Origin: JBDIAG01 sp047974565 | GTDB taxonomy: Bacteria; Actinomycetota; Actinomycetes; Actinomycetales; CAWJMD01 | Length of the DNA stretch: 64,000 nucleotides | Direction: 5' to 3' | Assembly: GCA_047974565.1 (NCBI GenBank) | Contig: JBKECN010000014.1 | Location: 1-64,000, forward strand | Translations under genes and position numbers: made by a program | The notes under the pieces: model-generated | The model's input: only the letters and a program-made list of their open reading frames with translations | What the model was told of the DNA's origin: nothing | Databases searched by the model: none | Shown here: positions 16,545 through 25,210 of the stretch, piece after piece | How positions within the stretch are numbered: the stretch's first letter is position 1 | How the letters are laid out: each line of letters opens with the position of its first letter

Positions 16545-17773
16545 CCGACAACCCCCAGAAGCAGCCGACGGCAGACGCCGACCGCTCTCCCGCAGTTCCA
16601 CCCTCCAGCAGCGATCGGCCCAGGATCGTCGTCGCCGGAGCCGGGCTGGCGGCGGCACGCGTGTGCACCTCTCTGCGTCGCAAGGGTTTCGACGGTGAGA
16701 TCACCCTGATCGGTGCCGAGCCGCACCTTCCGTACGACCGGCCGCCGCTGTCCAAGGCGGTGCTGGCGGGCGAGCGCACCAGCACCGACCTCGGAGTGGA
16801 CGCCTCGGCTCTTGAGTTGACCACCCGTCTCGGCTGCCAGGTCACCGGGCTGGATCTAGACCGGCAGGTGGTCACCACCGACGGTGCCGACGAGCCGTAC
16901 GACGCCCTGGTAATCGCCACCGGCGCCCGTCCGGTACGGCTACCCGGTGACGGTGAACAACTCGTGTTGCGCACCATCGACGACGCCCTGCATCTGGCTT
17001 CACGGCTGACCCCTGGTGCTCGGGTGGTACTCATCGGAGCCAGTTGGATCGGAGCCGAGGTGGCCACTGCGGCACTGGCCGCCGGCTGCCAGGTCACCTG
17101 TGTCGAGGCGGCCGCCACTCCGTCCAACCAGGCCCTCGGTGACGAGGTGGGCGGGGCCTTGGTCCCGCTGTGGGCGGGAGTGGACCTCCGCCTCGGTACC
17201 GGCGTGCGCGAGATCCATTGCGATGGCGTGTATCTCGCCGATGGAACGCAGATTCCCGCCGACGTGGTGGTCACCGGTGTGGGGGTGCGGCCGGAGACCG
17301 GCTGGCTAGCCGGCAGCGGGCTCGAGATGGGTCGGGGCGTGCACGTGGACGAGTTCATGGTCAGCAGCGATCCCAGGGTTCTGGCCGTGGGGGACGTGGC
17401 TGAGCGTTGGTCCCCCAGCCGGGGCGCCCGGGTTGGCGGTGAGCACTGGGACGACGCCGGTTCCGCGCCGGCGACGGCGGTCGCCTCCCTGCTGGCGATC
17501 GTCTCAGACACTGAGCGCCCGGCAACTGGCTACGACCCGGTGCCGTACTTCTGGTCCGACCAGTTCGGCCGCAAGATTCAGTACGTCGGTTGGCACACTC
17601 CGCAGGACCGGGTGGTGCTGGAGCGTGACGAGTCAGGCACGGTCCAGGTGGCCCTCTGGCTGGACGACCAGGACAGGCTCACCGCCTGGCTCGGGGTCAA
17701 CCGTCCGCGCAGCCTCGTCCCGGCTCGGCGCGGGGTCGGCACCCGGGTGGACCCGGCCACCTTCTTCTCCTAG
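16541..17773 (+). CDS. FAD-dependent ferredoxin reductase (putidaredoxin reductase type)
   Basis: The 410-residue protein has the FAD motif VVAGAGLAAARV near residue 30, HLPYDRPPLSKAVL near 66, ATGARPVRLP near 127, a second dinucleotide motif VVLIGASWIGAEVA near 163 and VLAVGDVAE near 285. This is the standard layout of NADH-dependent reductases that pass electrons to P450 ferredoxins. The N-terminal 25 residues are Pro/Ser-rich and probably disordered. With the P450 and the ferredoxin at 14.25 kb it makes a complete three-component system. Confidence 0.88.
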   Translation: MTDNPQKQPTADADRSPAVPPSSSDRPRIVVAGAGLAAARVCTSLRRKGFDGEITLIGAEPHLPYDRPPLSKAVLAGERTSTDLGVDASALELTTRLGCQVTGLDLDRQVVTTDGADEPYDALVIATGARPVRLPGDGEQLVLRTIDDALHLASRLTPGARVVLIGASWIGAEVATAALAAGCQVTCVEAAATPSNQALGDEVGGALVPLWAGVDLRLGTGVREIHCDGVYLADGTQIPADVVVTGVGVRPETGWLAGSGLEMGRGVHVDEFMVSSDPRVLAVGDVAERWSPSRGARVGGEHWDDAGSAPATAVASLLAIVSDTERPATGYDPVPYFWSDQFGRKIQYVGWHTPQDRVVLERDESGTVQVALWLDDQDRLTAWLGVNRPRSLVPARRGVGTRVDPATFFS

Positions 17774-18005
17774 GTGCGCTGACGGGGTAACCCCCACGAT
17801 CTACCCCATTCCTGAGGCGACCGAAGCGGGTTGACGGACCAACAGGTTGAGCAGGGTCGGCAGCACCTGCGCAGCGGGCTCGTCGAGTCTCTGTGCGGCA
17901 GGGCTGTTCGATGCCGCCACGCCATGGCTCCCCTGTCCTGCGCCGGCGAAGAACCCCCTGGCGGGGGCCACCCGGGCAACCGCCCCCAGACGAGAGGAGT
18001 CGAGC
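17774..18005. other. Intergenic region between ferredoxin reductase and MFS genes
   Basis: No gene is seen. A short palindrome GGGGTAACCCC lies near 17784-17794, and a small hairpin CCCCC-TGGC-GGGGG lies at 17954-17967. Either could end the P450 operon. The ribosome binding site GAGAGGAGTC lies just before the MFS start. Confidence 0.4.
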
Positions 18006-19202
18006 ATGCACGAGCGCAACGCGCGCCGAGCCACCGGACTACCGGTCAGCCTCATCCTCGTGCTCGTCATCCTCGTCGGACTCAATCTGCGCAGCACTTT
18101 CGGTGTCGTGCCTCCGCTCTTGGGCGAGATCTCGGCTGAACTGCACCTGGGCGCCACCGTGGCCTCGCTGCTCACCGCGGTCCCTGTGCTCTTCATGGGC
18201 CTGGCCGCGCCACGGATGCCGCAGCTGGCGTCTCGGGTCAGCCCGGAGGGCGCGCTGAGCCTGATGATCGGCGTCCTGGCAGTCGGCAGCCTGCTCCGCC
18301 TTTTCGTCGGGTCGACGTGGAGCCTGCTGGCCACGGCGGTGCTCATCGGAATCGGGATGGGCGGCTGCTCGGCGCTCATGCCGCACCTCATCGCGCGGCA
18401 TCTGAGCCGTATCCCGGGCACCGCCACCGGGATCTACTCGACCTCGATGGCGATCGGCGTGGCGTTGGCGGCGATGGCGGCCGGGCCGCTCGCGGCTGTC
18501 GCGGGGTGGCGCGTGGCGCTTGCCTCCACCGGCGTGCTGGCCGGCCTGGTCGGCCTGCTGTGGACTGCCCTGCTGCCGCGGCTGGCCACCGCGCCCACAC
18601 CACTTCCCTCGGGTGGCAGACGTATTCGCCTTCCCTGGAGGAATCGAACGGCGTGGCTGGTCTGCGCGTACACCGCTCTCAACATGCTCACCGGCTTCAG
18701 CGGGGTGGCCTGGCTGGCACCCACCATGCTGAGTCAGGGAGTGCCTGCCCCGTTGGCCGCGACGATGTTCGCCGCCTTCCAGCTCATCCAGCTGGTGGCC
18801 ATGCTCACCCTGCCTCCACTCACCGACGTCACCACGGACCGACGGCCGCTGCTGGCGGTCACCGCGGGCTGCACGCTGCTGGGGGTTCTGTGCATGGCCC
18901 TGGCACCGCAGACTCTGGCCTGGCCCGGGACCCTGCTGTTCGGCGTCGGCGTCGGCGGTTCGGCATCGATGTCATTGGTTCTCGTCCAGGACGTCTCGAC
19001 CACGCCAGCAGACGCCGGACGGCTCGGCGCGATGTCGATGCTGGTGGCCTACGTCCTCGGTGCGGTGGGCCCCTTGCTGCTGGGCGTGCTGCGCGACCTC
19101 ACCGGCGGGTTCACCGCCGGCTATCTCAGCCTGGTGGTGATCTGCGTGGGTGGCTTGGCGGTGATTCCTGCCCTGCGGCCGGGCCGAACCCTGATGAGCT
19201 GA
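18006..19202 (+). CDS. MFS transporter, CynX/NimT-like
   Basis: This 398-residue membrane protein has about 12 hydrophobic segments, beginning SLILVLVILVGLNLRSTFGVVPPLL. The R-S-T/P-x-x-x-x-P-L loop at the end of the first helix is typical of the cyanate/2-nitroimidazole (CynX/NimT) group. It likely exports or imports a small organic acid or related compound through the cytoplasmic membrane. The start MHERNARR is supported by GAGAGGAGTCGAGC; longer in-frame starts give a Pro/Ala-rich tail with no hydrophobic signal. It may be transcribed alone. Confidence 0.85.
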   Translation: MHERNARRATGLPVSLILVLVILVGLNLRSTFGVVPPLLGEISAELHLGATVASLLTAVPVLFMGLAAPRMPQLASRVSPEGALSLMIGVLAVGSLLRLFVGSTWSLLATAVLIGIGMGGCSALMPHLIARHLSRIPGTATGIYSTSMAIGVALAAMAAGPLAAVAGWRVALASTGVLAGLVGLLWTALLPRLATAPTPLPSGGRRIRLPWRNRTAWLVCAYTALNMLTGFSGVAWLAPTMLSQGVPAPLAATMFAAFQLIQLVAMLTLPPLTDVTTDRRPLLAVTAGCTLLGVLCMALAPQTLAWPGTLLFGVGVGGSASMSLVLVQDVSTTPADAGRLGAMSMLVAYVLGAVGPLLLGVLRDLTGGFTAGYLSLVVICVGGLAVIPALRPGRTLMS

Positions 19203-19376
19203 GCCATGTGCTGATGCTGACCCCTGCTGTGCGGGCCCGCGCCCAACGCCGATCTGCAGGATCTGGGGTCCTCCCCGCACAGGCAGTCATCCCCCGCAGA
19301 ACACAGTCCCCGCCGCCTGTCCCGATGATTGGGGACGGACGACGGGGACCCCAACGACGGGACCGCGAGCGACTAC

Positions 19377-20417
19377 CTACCCGGACGAGCGGGCCAGGAA
19401 GTCCGAGAAGCCGATCGACTCCAGGTCGGCCAGCGGTGTGACGATCTCCTCGCCAAAGCGCTTGAGGTAGTCGGCCGTGGCGGCGGCGTCCATGCCGGGC
19501 CAGTGCGGGCGCACCATCAGCGGGCCGATCGGCAGCCGCGCGGCGATCTGGCGAATCTGCTCCCGGCAGCTCTCAGCGTCTCCGAGGATGACGTGATCGG
19601 CGACCGTCTCACCGAACTGGCGCACTGACTCCTGGCTGAGCAGGGTCATCCCGCGGCCCGCGTACGCCTCGTACTTGCCTCGCGCCACGGAGATGAATCG
19701 TGCTGCGGCATCATCGAAATCGGAGCCGATCATCAGTTCCCGGCGTAGCGGCAACTGGTTCAGCGGCAGATCCCGGGCGATCCGCTCCCGGGCGTAGACG
19801 CCCACCAAGCGCTCGACCTCGTCGATGTTCTGTTGCGGGGTGATCGTCCAGACATCACCGTGCCGGGCGGCGCGCTTGACTCCCACGCCCTTCATCGCGC
19901 CGAGCCAGATCGGCGGGCGTGGCTGTTGCAGCGGCCGCACATGGGTGGACTCGTCCTCCAGGTGCCAGAACTGCCCGGAGAAGCTCACCCGAGGCTGCGA
20001 CCACATCGCGGTCATCAGCTCGATCATCTCCTCGAGCATCGCGTACCGCTTGGAGAAGTCGGCGCCGATCATGTCGTACTCGGCCGGTAGATAGCCGGTA
20101 CCGAGCCCGACGACCAGGCGTCCACCGGTGATGATGTCGAGGGTGGCCAGTTCCTCACCGAGGATGATCGGATTGTGTACCGGGGCCACCAGCACGGTGG
20201 TGCCGAGTCGCACCCCGTCGTCGAGCTCGGCGGCCAACCTGGCGAGCAGCGGAATGGGTTGCAGCCACCGGAATCCGTCGTAGAGGAAGTGCTGGCCGAT
20301 CGTCAAATAGGTGATGCCGGCCTCTTGGGCCGCCTCCACCTTGCGCAGCATCAGATCCAGATGCTCCCGCGGATCCGAGTCGACCGGCTGATCGCCCATG
20401 AGAATCCCGAACTCCAT
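19377..20417 (-). CDS. LLM-class (luciferase-like) flavin-dependent oxidoreductase
   Basis: The 346-residue TIM-barrel protein has MEFGILMGDQ at the N-terminus, VRLGTTVLVAPVHNPIILGEELATLDIITGGRLVVGLGTGYLPAEYD-type blocks in the middle and PPIWLGAMKGVGVKRAARHGDVW. These are the bacterial luciferase-like hallmarks for FMN or F420. Members act as monooxygenases or F420-dependent dehydrogenases. It is the last gene of the minus-strand set with SDR and ALDH, separated by 73 bp from the SDR stop. Flavin versus F420 use cannot be told apart here. Confidence 0.85.
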   Translation of the reverse strand: MEFGILMGDQPVDSDPREHLDLMLRKVEAAQEAGITYLTIGQHFLYDGFRWLQPIPLLARLAAELDDGVRLGTTVLVAPVHNPIILGEELATLDIITGGRLVVGLGTGYLPAEYDMIGADFSKRYAMLEEMIELMTAMWSQPRVSFSGQFWHLEDESTHVRPLQQPRPPIWLGAMKGVGVKRAARHGDVWTITPQQNIDEVERLVGVYARERIARDLPLNQLPLRRELMIGSDFDDAAARFISVARGKYEAYAGRGMTLLSQESVRQFGETVADHVILGDAESCREQIRQIAARLPIGPLMVRPHWPGMDAAATADYLKRFGEEIVTPLADLESIGFSDFLARSSG

Positions 20418-20490
20418 GCCACCACTCCTTCACTCCGGCGGGTTCTGCCACCCCTGGTACTGACCCGCTCGCCGGTCAGGCGAGCGGGGC

Positions 20491-21261
20491 TCACTTGGCG
20501 GTCAGACCACCATCGACCGGCAACGTGGTGCCGGTGACGTAACTGGACAGGTCGCTGGCCAGGAAGAGCGCCACCTGGGCGATCTCCTCCGGCTGGGAGG
20601 GACGACCAAGCGGGATCTGGCTGAAGAACGCCTGCTTGCGGGCCTCCAGCTCCTCCGGAGCGCTGCGGAAGAAGGCAGGCAGGCCTGGAGTGTCCACCGA
20701 ACCGGGTGCGATGGCGTTGACCCGAACCCCGTCCGGGGCGAAGAACAGTGCGAGGGAACGGACCAGAGCGATGATGCCGCCCTTGGTGAAGGAGTACAGC
20801 GGGCTGTAGGGGGACCCGATCAGCCCGGAGGTGGAACTGGTGAAGATCACCGAGGCCCCGCCATCGGCTCCGGCCTTCTTCAGCGCCTCGGTGAGATAGT
20901 TGGTCAGGTAGAAACTTGCCCGGGCGTTGATCTCGATGAGTGTGTCCCAGTCCTGTTCGCTGAGGTCCAGCCCAGCGGCACCGGGAATACCGACGTTGTT
21001 GTACAGCACGTGCAGCGCCCCATGCTCGCGCTCGACCTTCTCCGCCAGTGCCTTGAGCGCACCGAGATCGCGGACGTCTGCCACCTCGGCCACTGCGCTG
21101 CCACCCTTGTCGCGGATCCCGTCCACGACCTCTTGGGCGGCATCGCCATTGACGTCCACGACGATGACGTGCGCACCTTCACGGGCGAACACCTCCGAGC
21201 CCGCTCGCCCCATTCCCGAGGCGGCGGCGGTGATCAGTGCGACCTTGCCCTGCAACAACAT
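20491..21261 (-). CDS. Short-chain dehydrogenase/reductase
   Basis: The protein has 256 residues with the SDR motifs ITAAASGMGRAG (cofactor, residues about 10-21), D-V-R-D-L, YNNVGIPGAAG, S-S-T-S-G with the catalytic Ser, YSFTKGG (Tyr and Lys) and PVDGGLTAK at the end. It interconverts an alcohol and a ketone with NAD(P). The start at MLLQGK is fixed by AAGGAGATACAGCA. It lacks the insertion typical of mycofactocin-coupled SDRs, so it probably uses free nicotinamide. Confidence 0.88.
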   Translation of the reverse strand: MLLQGKVALITAAASGMGRAGSEVFAREGAHVIVVDVNGDAAQEVVDGIRDKGGSAVAEVADVRDLGALKALAEKVEREHGALHVLYNNVGIPGAAGLDLSEQDWDTLIEINARASFYLTNYLTEALKKAGADGGASVIFTSSTSGLIGSPYSPLYSFTKGGIIALVRSLALFFAPDGVRVNAIAPGSVDTPGLPAFFRSAPEELEARKQAFFSQIPLGRPSQPEEIAQVALFLASDLSSYVTGTTLPVDGGLTAK

Positions 21262-21411
21262 TGCTGTATCTCCTTCATGACGATGATTCTCCGGGGATGG
21301 GCCCGAGTGCCCGGTGGTGTTTCCCGAGGCGGCGGCAGGGGCGGGCACCTGAGTGGGTGCCAGGCCCGGCCGCCCACGGCCCGGCGAGGTGCCTCGGCGG
21401 GCGGACCGGGC

Positions 21412-22899
21412 TCAGGTACCCGGAGGCCGGGTGATACCCGCCAAGGGCCACTGGATGTGCTTGACCTCGAAGAACTCCGCGAAGCCGTCCTCACCGAGTT
21501 CGCGGCCAACTCCGCTGCGTCCCGGGCCACCCCAGGGGGCGTCCGGACGCATCCCGGAGCCGCCGTTGATGGTGACCGTTCCGGACCGGATCCGTCCGGC
21601 GACCTCGATCGCCTGATCCAGCGGTCCGAAGACAGGGGCGGCCAAGCCGGAGGGCGTGGCGGTGGCGATCGCCACCGCCTCGTCGATGCTCTCGTACGGC
21701 ATCGCGATGCCGATCGGGGCGAACAACTCGGTGTTGGCGATCGGCGCGGCCGGATCGACGTCGGTGAGCAGCCCGGGCCGCAGGTAGAAGCCGGTCTCGG
21801 CCTCCACTCTTCCTCCGCCGGCGCCCCAGCGGGCCCCGCCGTCGAGGGCCTCCTGGACCAGCCCCTCCACCTTCTCTCGGTGCGCTGCAGAGATCACCGG
21901 GCCGACCACCGAGGACTCCTCCTGCGGGTCGCCGACGTCGATGGTGGCGATGAACTCCTCTGCCAGAGTGAGGAACTCCTCGAGTTTCTCGGCTGGAACG
22001 AGCACCCGGCTCCACGCCGCGCAGCCCTGCCCGGCGTTGCGGGCGAAGCGCAGGATGGATGGCCCGACCACGGCCGCCAGGTCGGCGTCCGGCAACACGA
22101 TGTTGGGGCTCTTGCCTCCCAGTTCGAGCACGGATTTGCTCAACGAGCCGAGCGCTCCCTGCGACATGACCTGGGCGCCCACCCCGTCGGAGCCGGTGAA
22201 CGAGACCATGTCGACGTCCGGGTGGCCGGTGAGTCGTTTGCCGATGTCGGGGCCGCCGACGACGAGGTTGATGACACCTGGGGGCAGCTCCAGTTCATCC
22301 ATCAACTCCATCAGGCGCAGCGTGGTGACCATCCCCTGCGGGGACGGCAGTACCACCGTGGTGCAGCCGGCCGCCAGGGCTCCGCCGAGCTTCCAGGCCA
22401 GCAGGTTGATCGGGTAGTTGTACGCGGGCAGGCAGGCCACCACACCCACCGGCTCGTAGCGCAGCAGGCTGGAGGAGGCGACTGGGTTGTTGTACAGCGG
22501 CAGCGCCTGCTCGTACCCGCCGCGCGGGCCCTTCAGGGCCATCTCGGCGTACCAGCGCAGTGCTTCGATGGGGCCGCCCACCTGCATCGAGCGGGCCGCG
22601 CCGATGGGGGTTCCCACCTCGTCGGCGATGATCCGCGCCAGCGGTTCGATTTCGCGCTCGAGGATGTCGGCGAATCGGTTGATGACGTCGCTTCGTTCCT
22701 TCGGCCCGTAGGCCCGCCAGGCTTGCCCCTCGAAAGCTGCCTTGGCGCTGGCGACGGCGGCGTCCACCTGTTCCGGGGAACTGGTGACCGTGGTCTGGAT
22801 CTCCGCCTCACGCGACGGGCTGGTCGAGGTGTACTTCTCGCCTGCGCCGTCCTGCCAGGCTCCGTCGATGTACGTCGACTTGCTGCGGACCTCGGTCAT
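21412..22899 (-). CDS. Aldehyde dehydrogenase family protein
   Basis: The 495-residue protein has the ALDH layout: NYPINLLAWKLGGALAAGCTTVV near 165, FTGSDGVGAQV near 235, LELGGKSPNIVL with the general-base Glu near 258, and GQGCAAWSR with the nucleophilic Cys near 292. It oxidises an aldehyde to the acid with NAD(P)+. The start overlaps the stop of the SnoaL-like gene (ATGA at 22896-22899). It lies downstream of the NDMA-type alcohol dehydrogenase, consistent with consecutive alcohol and aldehyde oxidation. Confidence 0.9.
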   Translation of the reverse strand: MTEVRSKSTYIDGAWQDGAGEKYTSTSPSREAEIQTTVTSSPEQVDAAVASAKAAFEGQAWRAYGPKERSDVINRFADILEREIEPLARIIADEVGTPIGAARSMQVGGPIEALRWYAEMALKGPRGGYEQALPLYNNPVASSSLLRYEPVGVVACLPAYNYPINLLAWKLGGALAAGCTTVVLPSPQGMVTTLRLMELMDELELPPGVINLVVGGPDIGKRLTGHPDVDMVSFTGSDGVGAQVMSQGALGSLSKSVLELGGKSPNIVLPDADLAAVVGPSILRFARNAGQGCAAWSRVLVPAEKLEEFLTLAEEFIATIDVGDPQEESSVVGPVISAAHREKVEGLVQEALDGGARWGAGGGRVEAETGFYLRPGLLTDVDPAAPIANTELFAPIGIAMPYESIDEAVAIATATPSGLAAPVFGPLDQAIEVAGRIRSGTVTINGGSGMRPDAPWGGPGRSGVGRELGEDGFAEFFEVKHIQWPLAGITRPPGT

Positions 22900-23438
22900 G
22901 CCGTTCCTCTTTCGGTGCTGGATTCGGTGCTGCTCTGTGGGCTGGAGTGGTCGGGCTCGGTGTCGCCGCCGGTCATCGACACGGTGCCACCCAGTGCCTC
23001 CACCAGCAAGATCGGGTCGAAGTATTCACTCAGTTCGACGATCTCGCCGTTCTCCAGCAGGACGGTGGTGATGTACGTGTTGGCGTAGCGCTTACCGGTG
23101 GCCAGCATCACCGAGTCCGAGGTGTAGCGGGCCACGTACTCACCCGGAGTCTCGGTGGCCGAGATGCGGTACTCGGCGAAGTTCATCGGGCCCGCCATGC
23201 CGGGTAGCGCCTGGTAGTAGTCATCGATCGCCTCCCGACCGGCGATCACCGGTGGGATTCCCGCCGGTGCGTAGGGCAGCACAACCCGGCCCTGGGGGCT
23301 GAACAGCGGCGCGATGTCGTCGACCGCCAGGGCACCGACCGCGTCGAGATATCTGGCGATCACGGCCTTGTCCCGGTCGATGACCGACTGGTCTACGGCG
23401 ATCACCGCGTCGCCGGACGACTGCGATGTGGTGCTCAT
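22896..23438 (-). CDS. SnoaL/NTF2-like protein
   Basis: This 180-residue protein has an alpha+beta-cone core: VIARYLDAVGALAVDDIAPLFSP, then VVLPYAP, I-A-G-R-E-A-I-D-D-Y-Y and SVMLATGKRYANTYITTVLLENGEIVELSEYFDP. The fold is used by ketosteroid isomerases, polyketide cyclases and limonene-epoxide hydrolases, but also by non-enzymatic proteins. The C-terminus is a Ser/Thr-rich tail. It is one of five such proteins in the window and is coupled to the ALDH. Confidence 0.75.
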   Translation of the reverse strand: MSTTSQSSGDAVIAVDQSVIDRDKAVIARYLDAVGALAVDDIAPLFSPQGRVVLPYAPAGIPPVIAGREAIDDYYQALPGMAGPMNFAEYRISATETPGEYVARYTSDSVMLATGKRYANTYITTVLLENGEIVELSEYFDPILLVEALGGTVSMTGGDTEPDHSSPQSSTESSTERGTA

Positions 23439-23555
23439 GACTCCTCCAACGTGGATGCTTCGTTGCTGCCTTTGCCGGCTGATCGTCGCGGCGCCGGCGG
23501 CCGAACCCCCCGGGGCGCCGACCCGGCCATCCGGCCGAGTCGACGCTGGGCGGCC

Positions 23556-24677
23556 TCAGTCGTCGTAGAGGATGACGCCGCGGATGTTCTTGCCCTCACG
23601 CAGATCTGCGAAGGCGGTGTTGATGTCCTCGAGCTTGTAGGTGTTGGTGATCAACTCGTCGAGCAGGAACTCACCCCGCCGGTACATGTCGATGATCAGC
23701 GGGATGTCGTTGCGCGAGTTCGTCGTTCCGTACAGGGAACCCTGTAGCCGCTTGCCGGACATGGCGAAACTGAACAGGTCGAAGGTGACCTCGCGCTGCA
23801 GGACCGGGGCGGCTGCGGTCGCCACCATCACCCCGCCACGACGGGTCAGGCTGTTGGCGATCTCGATGAGGTCCCCCGTGAGCACGCCCACCGTGATCAG
23901 CACCCGGTCGGCGCCCTGACCGTTGGTCATCTGCGCGACGAGCTCAGCGGCCTCCTCCGGCGTACCGACCGCGTGCGTGGCCCCGAACTTGGGCGCCCAA
24001 TTGCGTTTGTCCGCGTTCGGGTCGACCACGATGATGTTCTTCGCGCCCCGGTGCCGGGCACCCTGAACGGCGTTCATCCCGACTCCGCCGACGCCGAAGA
24101 TCACCACGGTGTCACCGAGTTGCATGTCGGCGGCATACACCGACGAACCCCAGCCGGTGGGCACTCCACAGCCGATCAGCGCGGCCTTGTCCAGCGGGAC
24201 GTCCTTGTCGATCTTCACCATCGCGTCGATCGGTACCGTGACGTAGGGCGCGAAGGTGCCCAGGTACGACATGGCTCCGACCCCCTGACCGCGAGCGTGA
24301 ATGCGGTGCGTGCCGTCGGGGGATGTACCGCCCAGGACGCCGGCACCGAGCTCGCACATGTTGGCCCGACCGGCCACGCACATTCGGCACTTGCCGCAGG
24401 AGGGCAGGAACGAGAGCACCACGTGGTCGCCGACTTCCAGGTCGGTGACCCCCTCGCCGATCTCGGTCACCACGCCTGCGCCCTCGTGGCCGCCCAGGAT
24501 CGGGGCCCAGCCGAGCGGGATGTCGCCGGTGTCGAGGTGATCGTCGCTGTGGCAGATGCCGGAGGCGGTCAACTTGACGGTGGCCTCGCGGAACTTGGGC
24601 GGGTCGAGTTCGATCTCTTCGATCGACCAGCCGGACTTGGTGCCGGGCTCCCAGAGCAGTGCGCCGGGAATCTTCAT
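23556..24677 (-). CDS. NDMA-dependent zinc alcohol dehydrogenase (mycofactocin-associated family)
   Basis: This 373-residue medium-chain dehydrogenase has the catalytic zinc segment GICHSDDHL, GHEGAGVV near 65, the four-cysteine structural-zinc loop CGKCRMCVAGRANMC near 95-109 and IFGVGGVGMNAVQGA for NAD. The opening KIPGALLWEPG and the KNIRGVILYDD end fit the NDMA-dependent family. In those enzymes NAD(H) is tightly bound and needs an external carrier, which genomics and genetics link to mycofactocin. It probably oxidises a primary alcohol, followed by the ALDHs encoded nearby. A complete MFT locus is in the same window, which supports the assignment. Confidence 0.85.
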   Translation of the reverse strand: MKIPGALLWEPGTKSGWSIEEIELDPPKFREATVKLTASGICHSDDHLDTGDIPLGWAPILGGHEGAGVVTEIGEGVTDLEVGDHVVLSFLPSCGKCRMCVAGRANMCELGAGVLGGTSPDGTHRIHARGQGVGAMSYLGTFAPYVTVPIDAMVKIDKDVPLDKAALIGCGVPTGWGSSVYAADMQLGDTVVIFGVGGVGMNAVQGARHRGAKNIIVVDPNADKRNWAPKFGATHAVGTPEEAAELVAQMTNGQGADRVLITVGVLTGDLIEIANSLTRRGGVMVATAAAPVLQREVTFDLFSFAMSGKRLQGSLYGTTNSRNDIPLIIDMYRRGEFLLDELITNTYKLEDINTAFADLREGKNIRGVILYDD

Positions 24678-24770
24678 GGATCACTCCTTCGTGAGGTCGG
24701 CGCGCCTGCCGCGCCGGGGTGTTTCCTTCTCGCCGGTCAGATGGGTTGTGTTCTGGCGGTTCTCGACGGG

Positions 24771-25082
24771 TCAGATGACGGATCCTGGGGCTTCGAAGAA
24801 GGCCACATCCACTCCCGCGGCGGCGACATTGGGCATGTCCGCGGTCGCGGCCTGGCCTTCTTGCGAGGCCAGAGACGCCTGCGCGGCCTCTTTGGAGTCC
24901 CAGCTCTGGACCGCGACGAAGAAGTGCGAGGGTGGGCTGCCGTCCGGGCTCGAGCAGGGTCCGTACACGTACGAGGCCAGACCAGGCATCTGCCGGGCCA
25001 GCTTGGCGTGGGTGCCTTCGTAGTGGGCGACGAACTCGGCCTCGTCGGCCGGATGGTGGTACAGGGCAACGACGTGATACAC
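24771..25082 (-). CDS. EthD-domain protein
   Basis: This 103-residue dimeric alpha+beta barrel protein has the EthD pattern VALYHHPADEAEFVAHYEGTH, PGLASYVYG and a C-terminal VDVAFFEAPG. EthD-like proteins occur beside P450s and monooxygenases (first seen with ether degradation) and some act as cyclases or dehydratases. Its position between the monooxygenase and alcohol dehydrogenase genes implies an accessory role in the same pathway. Confidence 0.75.
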   Translation of the reverse strand: MYHVVALYHHPADEAEFVAHYEGTHAKLARQMPGLASYVYGPCSSPDGSPPSHFFVAVQSWDSKEAAQASLASQEGQAATADMPNVAAAGVDVAFFEAPGSVI

Positions 25083-25210
25083 GTCTGCCTCCTTCGGTGT
25101 GGTCCGAACTTCCTCGGTGGGGCCCGCGGTGGCCCCCCGGCGCCGTGGTCAGGGGTGGGAGCAGGGGTGGGAGCGCCTGCGCCGAAAGCACTCCCGCCCG
25201 CTCTGGCAGG

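Noticed and set aside
21010..23088. A 692-codon plus-strand open frame opposite the ALDH gene
   Set aside because: It is an antisense shadow. The ALDH on the minus strand has all catalytic motifs.
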